Shown here: piece by piece, positions 6,233-13,262 of the stretch
How positions within the stretch are numbered: the first letter of the stretch is position 1
Layout of the letters: every line of letters begins with the position of its first letter
Source: Clostridia bacterium
Lineage (GTDB): Bacteria > Bacillota > Clostridia > Oscillospirales > SIG627
Reading direction: 5' to 3'
Length of the DNA: 15,491 bases
Assembly (NCBI GenBank): GCA_017453605.1
Contig: JAFTEP010000245.1
Coordinates: forward strand, 1 to 15,491
The notes under the pieces: model-generated
What the model saw: the letters and a program-made list of their open reading frames with translations, nothing else
Database searches by the model: none
What the model was told of the DNA's origin: nothing
Made by a program: the position numbers and the translations under genes

Positions 6233-8195
6233 ATTTTGTGATCCTGCCGTAGAAATCCGCGGTGATTATAGAGTTTTCGGTCAATACGGGTGAACAGAGC
6301 GAGGGCGCGCCGAGCTCTGTTCTTTTTATCCTCCGGCGCGTTTTCAGATCGTAGAAATAAAGTCCTCCGTCTGCCGACGTGAAGATGAGCGTTCCGCCCA
6401 GGAACTTCGGCGTGCCGCAGACGGTCTGCACCTTGCCGTAGAGGTAGGGGATCGGGAAGATCTTCGCCTCTCCGGCGTCAAAGCCCCACATGACTTCGAG
6501 CGTTTCGGGATCGACCGCCTTCACGCCGCCGCTCCCGGTCGGGAAATAGAGCACGCCGTCATGGAGCGCCGGCGGCTCGGGCGAGTCTGCGACGCAGCCG
6601 GGATCCGAGACCGCGATGAACTCCCCGGTCAGGGGATCTACCGAAACGAGCTTGTTGTATCCGCAGGTGTAGAGCGCTTTCTCTGTCACGAGCGGGGGAG
6701 AAGACCTGAACCAGATCGGCACGTCCGGCTTTCTCCAGATCTGACGGCAGTCGTTCGGATCGACCGCTCTCAGCGCGCGCCAGTGCGAGTTCACGATGAG
6801 CTGTTTTCTGAACGGATCCCACACGAAGCCGGCTATTGTCGACTCGGAGCGCAGTCCGTCGAGCCTTCTCAGTTCCTTTCCGGTCTCGGGATCGAGGACT
6901 ATCACGTTCGCGGGGTTGCCCGCGATCAGAAGAGAGTCCGCGATGATCGGAGAGTTTCTGGTGAACATCGGCTGACTGACGCGGAATTTAGCGGAGTATA
7001 AAAGTTTACCCGTGTTCTTGTCGAGCGCGTAGAGCGTGCATTTGGTGTCCTGGAAGAACACTTTTTTGCCGTATAGTGTGACGCTTCCCTTGACGCCGTC
7101 GGGGGTGGGGAATTTCCAGAGCGCTTTCCCGGACTTTTCGTCGATACACGTCACTCCGCACTTTTTGGGATATCCGTCGTCGAAGCAGGAAACGAAGAGC
7201 CTGCCGTCCGATAAAACGGGAGGCGCGATGCAGAAGCCGTCGGTCACGGTCTGCCACGAGCCCTTTTCTCCTCCGCGGGCTGCGGGAGCGTTGTAGAGCA
7301 TTTTTGTCGTGACCTTATCGCCCCTGACGCTGATCTTTCTGAGCCCCGCCTCCGAGGAGTCGATCCCGCCCTGATCCGGGCAGGCGGTGCAGACGTTGAG
7401 CACACCCGTGTGCTCGTGCGCGAAGTTCGAGTGCAGATGCCCGAAGACCCACGCCTTGAGAGAGTGATCCCTGAGAGCGATTACGCCGTCCCCGGTCTCC
7501 TGCTCGAAGCTCTCCTCCTCTTCGCAGCGGCAGTGGCGGTGGCTCAGGATCGTGAGCGCCTCGGGCTTGAAGTGCTCGAGGTCGTTTCTGAGCCAGATCC
7601 ACTGGTCGTCAGTCTCGTACCCCGATTTCACGTCGCCCTTCCCGTAGGAGACGGCGACGAAGTGCATCTTCCCGCAGTCGAAGGAATACCAGGTCGGACC
7701 GAAATACTTTTCGTAGGTCTGCTCGCCGTATTCCGGGCCCGCGAAGTCGTGGTTGCCGATGGTGTATCTCACGGGACACCCGGCGCTCTCTTTATTTAAT
7801 AGATAGTGATGCCGCACCAGTCCGTCCATGTTGCAGATATCGCCGGTGTCGACGATGAAAGCGGGCGAGTGCTTTTTCACCTGTTTTCTGACAAAATCGA
7901 GCCATCCGCAGTCCTCTCTGCCGTCTATCTCGGTGTCGGAGGTGTGCAGAAAGCAGAAATCTTCCCCGTTTTCGGCGGGATGCAGACAAAAGTCGAAGTC
8001 TTTTGAGTCGGCGCTCTTATACCAGTCGTCGTCCCTGAGAGTCAGCGCGCAGACGCTGATGACTCTCGCTCTCTCCCAGCCGGGCAGGAAATATTTCCCC
8101 TCGGCGTCTGTTTTTGCAAGATTCCTTCCGTCCGTTACGGTGATCCCCGCGAGAGGATTTCCCTTCGCGTCTTTAACAGTTCCGGAAAAACTCAT
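6222..8195 (-). CDS. Three-domain protein: carboxypeptidase-regulatory-like domain, metallophosphoesterase, PQQ-type beta-propeller
   Basis: 657 residues. Residues 1-75 are a small beta domain (SGTVKDAKGNPLAGITVTDGRN...TDAEGKYFLPG) like those preceding calcineurin-like phosphoesterases. Residues 80-300 carry the phosphoesterase motifs SD87TE89, VDTGD119, GNHD (147-150), SHRH (218-221) and GHLH (252-255); the first block has Glu where His is usual, while the other metal ligands are kept. From about 305 to the end, repeats such as ALWKFPTPDG, LYALDKNTGKLL, VIVLDPETGKEL, LVSVDPLTGEFI and VKAVDPETLEVMWGF make a PQQ/YVTN-type propeller. No signal peptide is seen, unusual for a propeller of this kind. 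It may hydrolyse a phosphoester or cyclic nucleotide bound through the propeller; the substrate is unknown. GGAGG stands 6 bases before ATG 8195, and the start overlaps the upstream lipoprotein stop as ATGA. Confidence 0.85.
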   Translation of the reverse strand: MSFSGTVKDAKGNPLAGITVTDGRNLAKTDAEGKYFLPGWERARVISVCALTLRDDDWYKSADSKDFDFCLHPAENGEDFCFLHTSDTEIDGREDCGWLDFVRKQVKKHSPAFIVDTGDICNMDGLVRHHYLLNKESAGCPVRYTIGNHDFAGPEYGEQTYEKYFGPTWYSFDCGKMHFVAVSYGKGDVKSGYETDDQWIWLRNDLEHFKPEALTILSHRHCRCEEEESFEQETGDGVIALRDHSLKAWVFGHLHSNFAHEHTGVLNVCTACPDQGGIDSSEAGLRKISVRGDKVTTKMLYNAPAARGGEKGSWQTVTDGFCIAPPVLSDGRLFVSCFDDGYPKKCGVTCIDEKSGKALWKFPTPDGVKGSVTLYGKKVFFQDTKCTLYALDKNTGKLLYSAKFRVSQPMFTRNSPIIADSLLIAGNPANVIVLDPETGKELRRLDGLRSESTIAGFVWDPFRKQLIVNSHWRALRAVDPNDCRQIWRKPDVPIWFRSSPPLVTEKALYTCGYNKLVSVDPLTGEFIAVSDPGCVADSPEPPALHDGVLYFPTGSGGVKAVDPETLEVMWGFDAGEAKIFPIPYLYGKVQTVCGTPKFLGGTLIFTSADGGLYFYDLKTRRRIKRTELGAPSLCSPVLTENSIITADFYGRITKFSL

Positions 8196-9412
8196 TTTTG
8201 TCCTCCCTCTGTCTGATCGGATTCCTGTGTCTGAGCCTGAGGTATCTCAGGCGCTTCGAAGCTCGTGTCCGTTCCGGCTCCGTCCGCGCCGAGCCCGAGC
8301 GCGATCCAGAGATCTTCGAGCGTTTCGAAGCCCTTCACGGTCCCCGCTTCCGTTTCGAAGCCCGGATCCTCTTCCCCGAGCGGCAGGACCGGGTGGTATG
8401 CCACCGATCCCGGAAGCTCGCCCTCGGGCGTGCAGGCGGCGTTTACAATATACGGAGCAAAGAAAAACTCTTTCGGCTCCGTTTCCGTCCCGGTCAAAAC
8501 CGCTTTATAGATCATATAAAGCCTGTTGTGGGTCTCGCCGGCGTCGGGAGCGTACCGGACGACCATCTGTCCGAAAAACTCTTTTATCTCTATCCCGGCT
8601 CCGCTTTTAAGACGGCTGCCGGCGTAGCTTTGCAGGCCCTCCGCGATCTCCGGCTCGAACAGACCGAACTCCTCCGGCTTAATCATGTCGGCTCCGGTGA
8701 CGTATTCCGCCAGACCCTCGACCGTGCGGGAGAAACTGAGTTCCTCCACGCGCTTTCCCTGGGTCAGGTAGTAGTCGGCGACCGATCCGTCGAAGCTGAG
8801 AGTGATCTTTTCCCCATTTTTCAGCCCCTCTGATTTTGATAGGGTACAGATCCTCGCTTCTTCCGGCAGGGAGGCGTCAAAGCGCACGACGGCTTTTCCC
8901 TCGCCGTCGATCCCCTCGAACTGAAGCGAGTGGTCGTTTTCGAGCGAATAGTCCGTGAGCGGAATGAGTGAAGAGACAGTCACGTCGAAATCGGTCGCCG
9001 CGATCGCGCCCTTGCCGTATTTCTTTTCAAGGGTCTCGGTCATTTTCTTCTCTCCGCCGTCCCAGACGAACTTTATCCTCTCGCCGTTCTTCAGTCCCTC
9101 GGTCTTGCTGAGATATCCCGAGAGCAGCTTTTCGAGACCTTTTGCGGCGGAGGCGACTTCGTCCGCGCTCGACGCGAGGGTGAGCCCGAAGACCTTTCTG
9201 TTGTTTTTCACGATTGCGGCGCACTCGAATCTGAACTGCGCCGTCCCGAGAGTATCATAGCCCGAAAAATGTATTTTGACGCAGTCGTTGACGCGGATCT
9301 TCGAGTAGTAGACGCTCTCCTCGGTGTCGCTTCCGGAGCCGTCGGAGCAGGCGAACAGAAAGAGAGCCGAAATAAGCGCGAGAAAGACGGCGGCGAGTTT
9401 TTTTATTTTCAT
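8192..9412 (-). CDS. Lipoprotein with an internally repeated domain, function unknown
   Basis: 406 residues. The N-terminus MKIKKLAAVFLALISALFLFAC is a lipoprotein signal with Cys22 after L-F-A, so the protein should be lipid-anchored on the outer face of the membrane. Two tandem units share LSKTEGLKNGERIKFVWDG (101-119) and LSKSEGLKNGEKITLSFDG (191-209), exactly 90 residues apart; similar 'GLKNGD/E' blocks occur in Firmicutes extracytoplasmic proteins. A third, diverged region (about 230-375) may carry a related fold. The tail (about 376-406) is rich in Glu, Gln and Thr. I chose ATG 9412 because of the signal peptide and a purine-rich site (GGAGAAAGGA) upstream; the frame extends to 9655 but the extension is not protein-like. 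It sits between the sialidase-fold protein and the phosphoesterase, and could bind the ligand that both act upon. I do not recognise a specific family. Confidence 0.8.
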   Translation of the reverse strand: MKIKKLAAVFLALISALFLFACSDGSGSDTEESVYYSKIRVNDCVKIHFSGYDTLGTAQFRFECAAIVKNNRKVFGLTLASSADEVASAAKGLEKLLSGYLSKTEGLKNGERIKFVWDGGEKKMTETLEKKYGKGAIAATDFDVTVSSLIPLTDYSLENDHSLQFEGIDGEGKAVVRFDASLPEEARICTLSKSEGLKNGEKITLSFDGSVADYYLTQGKRVEELSFSRTVEGLAEYVTGADMIKPEEFGLFEPEIAEGLQSYAGSRLKSGAGIEIKEFFGQMVVRYAPDAGETHNRLYMIYKAVLTGTETEPKEFFFAPYIVNAACTPEGELPGSVAYHPVLPLGEEDPGFETEAGTVKGFETLEDLWIALGLGADGAGTDTSFEAPEIPQAQTQESDQTEGGQK

Positions 9413-9470
9413 TTTCTTTATCCTTTCTCCCGATCGTTTTACGCAGAGCGGGAAAATCCTGCATCGGAGG

Positions 9471-10553
9471 TCAAATATCGAGCTTTGCCCACTGAAGAGC
9501 TTCTTTCCCCTGCTCGACGGGTCTGCCCTCCTCGATCCACGCCGCGCCGTTTTCCGTAGAGAGGGCCTGCGGACAGTTTGAAAACGACATATAGAGATCG
9601 CCGGCGATACAAAGCGTTTCGTGCTCGACGATGCCGTATTTGCTGAACAGCTCAAGCAGGGTCTTTCCGTTCTGAACGAACCTCACCGCGTTGCGGTGAT
9701 TGTGCATCGGCGGAAAGTCTTTTATCTCGCGTTCGCTTTTGAAATTGTAGGCGATCACGGGCTCTCCGCGCCGGAGGAAGACGTCCGGCCTCGACTGGAT
9801 CCCGTCGGCAAAGATCTGCGATCTCCAGGTCTTTCCTCCGTCCGGCGAGAAGGTATATCCTCCGTGTCCCGTTTTGTGATCGTCCGGCGGGACGCGGTAA
9901 ACCGCGTGGATCCCGTCCCGATTTATGCAGTACCTGAATTCGTAGGTCGTCGGGTCCGGAGCGGCGGCGAAGGGCACGAGGACGTTGTCTTTGATCCTGC
10001 ACAGTATCGCGTAGCTCAGATCGTCGAGAGTGACGGCGGTGTAAAGCTCGCCTTCATAAGACGTGATCTTGTTGACGATCGGCGCGCTCGAACTTGAGGC
10101 TTTGAGTCCGAAGACCGAAAGACAGCGCTTGTAGGAGGAGTTGTCGAGCCTGAAGTTTTCTCCGTCGATTTTCAGAAAGACCTCTCTTCGTTCCGAAACG
10201 CTGTCGGAAAAAAAGTCGTAGTCGCGGCTGAACGCGGCGAGCTCTCCGCGCGTGGTCGTGAAGATCATCCTTGTGCGCCCGTCGCCGACAAGACAGTGCG
10301 CGGTGCACAGCAGTCCCCGGGATCCTCCGACCCCTTCGTCTATCGCGCGGTGTCTGACGTTCGTCGGCTGAGACGGCGCGAAGACGCACAGTCTGAGTTT
10401 CCCCGTCGATTCACCGTAGCGCTTCGGCACGCCGGTCATATACGAAACGAAGACGAGCCCGTTTGGTTTGTCGTAGACCGACGCTCCGGCGCAGGCGGCC
10501 GTTTCCGAAAGCCCGTCGTTTATCTGTGTCGCTTCTATCCCGTCGCAGTTCAT
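9471..10553 (-). CDS. Sialidase-superfamily (BNR/Asp-box) propeller protein
   Basis: About 360 residues. A single clear Asp-box, S-P-D-G-G-K-T-W (about residues 236-243, in GGYTFSPDGGKTWRSQ), plus several short beta-rich repeats (GLVFVSYMTG, RMIFTTTRGEL, GELYTAVTLDDLSYAIL, GIHAVYRVP, EPVIAYNFKS, DLYMSFSNCPQALSTENGAAW) indicate a six-bladed sialidase-type propeller. Catalytic Arg-triad residues cannot be assigned with confidence, so true sialidase activity is not shown. There is no signal peptide, so it is probably cytoplasmic. I place the start at ATG 10553 because an AAAGG site lies 9 bases ahead; an ATG 9 bases further upstream abuts that site. It is first in an operon with the lipoprotein and the phosphoesterase, under the promoter at 10598-10626. 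Confidence 0.7.
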   Translation of the reverse strand: MNCDGIEATQINDGLSETAACAGASVYDKPNGLVFVSYMTGVPKRYGESTGKLRLCVFAPSQPTNVRHRAIDEGVGGSRGLLCTAHCLVGDGRTRMIFTTTRGELAAFSRDYDFFSDSVSERREVFLKIDGENFRLDNSSYKRCLSVFGLKASSSSAPIVNKITSYEGELYTAVTLDDLSYAILCRIKDNVLVPFAAAPDPTTYEFRYCINRDGIHAVYRVPPDDHKTGHGGYTFSPDGGKTWRSQIFADGIQSRPDVFLRRGEPVIAYNFKSEREIKDFPPMHNHRNAVRFVQNGKTLLELFSKYGIVEHETLCIAGDLYMSFSNCPQALSTENGAAWIEEGRPVEQGKEALQWAKLDI

Positions 10554-10597
10554 CAGTGGCATCCTTTCGATTTCCGTGGATCGTTCATACAGTTTAA

Positions 10598-10626
10598 ATG
10601 ATACACTTTTCGGGCGTTTCTGTCAA
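10598..10626 (-). promoter_or_regulatory. Sigma-A-type promoter for the sialidase-fold/lipoprotein/phosphoesterase operon
   Basis: On the minus strand, TTGACA (10626-10621), a 17-base spacer and TATCAT (10603-10598), 45 bases before ATG 10553 and just downstream of the AraC-type gene stop. The operon can therefore be expressed without the regulator's own promoter. Confidence 0.8.
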
Positions 10627-10631
10627 GGCGC

Positions 10632-11516
10632 TCAGGATAATTTGAGCTTTGATTTGACGCTCAGCGAGTATTCCGTCGGGGAGACCCCGGAGCACTTCTT
10701 GAACTGCCGCGAGAAGTAGTGAGCGGACTCGAAGCCGCAGCGTTCGGCGATCTGGTTCATCTTGAAGCCGCCGGATCTTATCAGCGACTTCGCCTCCGCG
10801 ACTCTTGCCGAGACGATGTATTCCGAAACGCTCTTCCCGACGTGCTTTTTGAATTCGGCGCAAAGAGAGGTGCGGTTGGTGCCGAAAAGAAAACAGAGGT
10901 TTTCGAGGGTGATCTTCGAGGCGAAATTCTCGTCGACGTAGTTTTTGACCGCCAGCACCGTCGGAGGCAGAAGCTCCGCCTCTCCGTCCGAGGCGCGCGA
11001 TCTGTCGAAAGCGTCCCTGACGAGCCCGATGAGAAAGCGCTCCAGACTCTCTTTCAGGAGCTGTTCGGCGCCGAACGGGACGTTAGGGCGCTTTTTCATG
11101 AAAAACGTGTTCACTATGTCGTACGGAGGCGCGAAGACCGCCATCCCCTCGTTGACGATCTGCGCGAGCAGCCTTTCCTGGATCGGGCTCAGCGTCACAG
11201 GAGCCCTCGAGAGCGGATCGAGCCTCTCGCAGGAACATTCAAAGCCTATTATTATGACGTTGGGCGCGGCGTGTTCGCCTATTGAGAGAGAATGTCTCTC
11301 TCCGGGGCGGTGGATGAGGAGCCTGTTCGTCCCGAGTTCGCCCGAGTAGTTCTCGGCGCTCACGCTTATCTTCCCGCGGTCGGTGTAGATCAGTTCGCAA
11401 AACGGATGAGAGTCCGCTTTCGTGTGATACGACTGGCTGAATTCAAAATAGTGCAGATACGCGATCCTTGTCACATTCAGGTCTGACCTGAACGGCTGGA
11501 GTTTGTACCGAGGCAT
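10632..11516 (-). CDS. AraC-family transcription regulator with N-terminal cupin domain
   Basis: 294 residues. A cupin-like ligand domain (about 18-95: HTKADSHPFCELIYTDRGKISV, LLIHRPGERHSLSIG) precedes a linker and a C-terminal AraC double helix-turn-helix (about 188-285). The first helix-turn-helix covers ITLENLCFLFGTNRTSLCAEFKKHVGKSVSEYI, and the second contains NQIAERCGFESAHYFSRQFKKCSGVSPTEY, which is the family signature. Such proteins usually activate catabolic genes on binding a sugar or related ligand. ATG 11516 has AGGAGGGGG a few bases upstream. It is divergent from the creatinase-fold gene 187 bases away, and the intervening region has a pair of direct repeats against the other gene's -35 box, so it most likely controls that operon. 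It could also influence the downstream 10598-10626 promoter. Confidence 0.9.
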   Translation of the reverse strand: MPRYKLQPFRSDLNVTRIAYLHYFEFSQSYHTKADSHPFCELIYTDRGKISVSAENYSGELGTNRLLIHRPGERHSLSIGEHAAPNVIIIGFECSCERLDPLSRAPVTLSPIQERLLAQIVNEGMAVFAPPYDIVNTFFMKKRPNVPFGAEQLLKESLERFLIGLVRDAFDRSRASDGEAELLPPTVLAVKNYVDENFASKITLENLCFLFGTNRTSLCAEFKKHVGKSVSEYIVSARVAEAKSLIRSGGFKMNQIAERCGFESAHYFSRQFKKCSGVSPTEYSLSVKSKLKLS

Positions 11517-11534
11517 TTTCTCACCCCCTCCTAA

Positions 11535-11563
11535 AGAGTATCACAGCGCGTCCGGCAAGTCAA
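11535..11563 (-). promoter_or_regulatory. Candidate promoter for the AraC-type regulator gene
   Basis: On the minus strand, TTGACT (11563-11558), a 17-base spacer and TACTCT (11540-11535). The boxes and spacing are good, but the -10 box ends only 3 bases before the Shine-Dalgarno site, so the usual start site would fall inside it. Either the leader is extremely short or another promoter is used. Confidence 0.4.
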
Positions 11564-11587
11564 GAGCTTTGAATGATTTGCCGAAAA

Positions 11588-11629
11588 ATTGACGATAGTG
11601 CAAGGAAAATTTATGATAATGCAAAGACA
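11588..11629 (+). promoter_or_regulatory. Two 21-bp direct repeats, likely AraC-type activator operator
   Basis: Repeat 1 (11588-11608) and repeat 2 (11609-11629) match at 16 of 21 positions, with the shared core GATA-[GA]-TGCAA starting at 11594 and 11615. The 21-base period is two helical turns, so both copies face the same side of the DNA. Repeat 2 runs into the -35 box at 11624, the arrangement used by AraC-type activators that touch RNA polymerase. Confidence 0.6.
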
Positions 11630-11652
11630 AAATGACTTTTATATGTTATAAT
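11624..11652 (+). promoter_or_regulatory. Promoter for the creatinase-fold/ASRT/creatininase/esterase operon
   Basis: A perfect TATAAT (11647-11652) is preceded by a 17-base spacer and AAGACA (11624-11629), a weak -35 box with four matches. A strong -10 with a poor -35 overlapped by a repeat is typical of an activator-dependent promoter. The leader is about 45 bases. Confidence 0.65.
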
Positions 11653-11703
11653 TACCTGAAAGCTTGTGCTTTAATTATTTTAAAGAAACAGGAGAGAAGA
11701 AAA

Positions 11704-12879
11704 ATGGTGAAGAGAGTTTTCATCCCTGACGGCGAATACCTCGAAAGGATCGCAAAGGCGGCAAAGCTCGTCGCCGCAAAAGGCCTTGACGTGATGGTCG
11801 TTTCGAGCACCGAGAGCGACTACGCCAACGCCCGCTATTTCTCCGGCTTCTGGCCGCTGTTCGAGCGCGCCGGAGTCGCGATCGCCGCAAACGGCGAGGC
11901 GGCGCTTCTGGTCGGACCCGAGTCCGAAAAGTTCGCCGCCGATTTCGGAAAGATAAAAAGGCAGTTCGTCCTCAAGGAATTCCGCGAGAGCGCGGATCCC
12001 GAATATCCCGAACTCAAGGCGAGCACCTTCGCCGAGGTCTTTGCGGCGCTCGGAGTCAAGGGAAAGAAGCTGAAGATCGGTTTGGGAAGCTACGTCGAGT
12101 GCACCCTTCCCATCATCGAGGGTCTGAAAGCCTCGTTCCCCGAAGCCGAGATCTCAAACTGCAGCGATATCATGGTCGAATTAAGAAAGATCAAGAGCCC
12201 GAACGAGCTCGCCTGCATCCGCGAGGGCTTCCGCATCATCGAAAAGGCGACCGACGCGGTCATCGCCGCACTTCATCCCGGAGTGACCGAGCTCCAGATG
12301 GTCGGCGTCGCGCAGAAGGTCATCTACGAGGAGGGCGCCGAATACGAGGGCCTGCCGATGTACGTTTTCAGCGAGGACTCGACCCGCCACGCGATCAGCC
12401 GCTCCCGCTACAGAGAGATCAAGAAGGGCGACATCGTCCAGCTCAACCTCTCCGCGAAGATCGACGGCTATTCTCCGTCCATCGGTCTCCCGGTCGTCAT
12501 GGGAAAACTCGAGGGCGAGAGAAGGCGCATCGTCGAATTCTGCCGTCAGGCTCACGAATGGACCGTCGGGCGCATCAGGGCGGGCGTCATCGCCAGCGAT
12601 ATCGCCAAGGACTTCTATAAGCTCTACTGCGACAACGGCATGAAGGACAATTTCGTCTACGGTCCCTGCCACGGCACCGGCATGATCGAGGTCGAGGCTC
12701 CGTGGATGGAGACCACCAGCGACTACGCGCTCGAAGAAAACATGACCTTCCAGGTCGACACCTTCATCTCCGGCCCGACCTTCGGCGTACGCTGGGAGAA
12801 GGGGATCGCCGTCACGAAAAACGGCTGCGAATCCATGACCGAATATCTGAGAAAGGGGATCATTGAACTCGATGTCTGA
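11704..12879 (+). CDS. M24 (creatinase/Xaa-Pro peptidase fold) family protein with degenerate metal ligands
   Basis: 391 residues: a creatinase-type N-terminal domain (about 1-150, with STESDYANARYFSGFW) and a pita-bread C-terminal domain (about 165-385). In metal-dependent M24 peptidases five ligands (Asp, Asp, His, Glu, Glu) hold two metals. Aligned by eye, these are N248, S259, H323, D352 and E365 here, so at least two are lost, and the usual second His of the HGIG...HE.P block is V330. H229, in STRHAIS, remains at the expected catalytic-subsite position. This pattern resembles creatinase and related C-N hydrolases of the fold that work without metals, rather than an aminopeptidase. It may hydrolyse a small amide or guanidino compound. 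AGGAGAG lies 7 bases before ATG 11704. It heads the AraC-controlled operon, and the next start overlaps its end. Confidence 0.8.
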   Translation: MVKRVFIPDGEYLERIAKAAKLVAAKGLDVMVVSSTESDYANARYFSGFWPLFERAGVAIAANGEAALLVGPESEKFAADFGKIKRQFVLKEFRESADPEYPELKASTFAEVFAALGVKGKKLKIGLGSYVECTLPIIEGLKASFPEAEISNCSDIMVELRKIKSPNELACIREGFRIIEKATDAVIAALHPGVTELQMVGVAQKVIYEEGAEYEGLPMYVFSEDSTRHAISRSRYREIKKGDIVQLNLSAKIDGYSPSIGLPVVMGKLEGERRRIVEFCRQAHEWTVGRIRAGVIASDIAKDFYKLYCDNGMKDNFVYGPCHGTGMIEVEAPWMETTSDYALEENMTFQVDTFISGPTFGVRWEKGIAVTKNGCESMTEYLRKGIIELDV

Positions 12880-13249
12880 ACTTAACGCCATCGGCAAAAA
12901 ACTTTGGCTCATCCCCGACTGCGAGCTTCCGCCGGAGGGTGAGGGAGTCCTCAAGGGACACGAATCCGTGATCGTCGTCAACGACACCGACTCCGACGCC
13001 GAGATCGCCGTCAGGCTCTTCTTTGTCGACCGCGATCCCGTCGACGGGATAAAATGGACTGTCGGCGCCGGCAGAGTGCGCTGCTTCAGGATGAACAACG
13101 TCGACGATATGTGCGGCTTCGAAGTCCCGAAGGAGACCCAGTACGCTATGAAGCTCTCTTCGTCGGTACCGGTCGTCGTCCAGTACGGCAGGCTCGACAA
13201 CCGCCAGACAAATCTCGCTTACTATACGACTCTGGGCTTCGCTCAGTGA
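12872..13249 (+). CDS. ASRT (sensory-rhodopsin-transducer) superfamily small-molecule-binding protein
   Basis: 125 residues, a single beta-sandwich domain. It carries the family landmarks: IGKKLWLIPD at the start, GHESVIVVNDTDSDAEIAVRLFFVDRDPVDG, RVRCFRMNNVDD, KETQYAMKL, and the C-terminal VPVVVQYGRLDNRQTNLAYYTTLGF. The founder, the transducer of Anabaena sensory rhodopsin, is a tetramer; wider members occur in bacteria without rhodopsins and have been proposed to bind sugars or other small molecules. No rhodopsin is present here. The start overlaps the M24 stop by 8 bases; a TTG at 12863 fits the AAAGGGG site better by spacing and cannot be excluded. Placed between two hydrolase genes, it may be a ligand-binding partner or accessory subunit of one of them. 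Confidence 0.85.
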   Translation: MSELNAIGKKLWLIPDCELPPEGEGVLKGHESVIVVNDTDSDAEIAVRLFFVDRDPVDGIKWTVGAGRVRCFRMNNVDDMCGFEVPKETQYAMKLSSSVPVVVQYGRLDNRQTNLAYYTTLGFAQ

Positions 13250-13262
13250 AAAGGAGCATGAT

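Noticed and set aside
11564..11587. A third copy of the 21-bp operator repeat
   Set aside because: Only a short stretch (GAT...TGCC-GAAAA) resembles the repeats and it is off the 21-base register.
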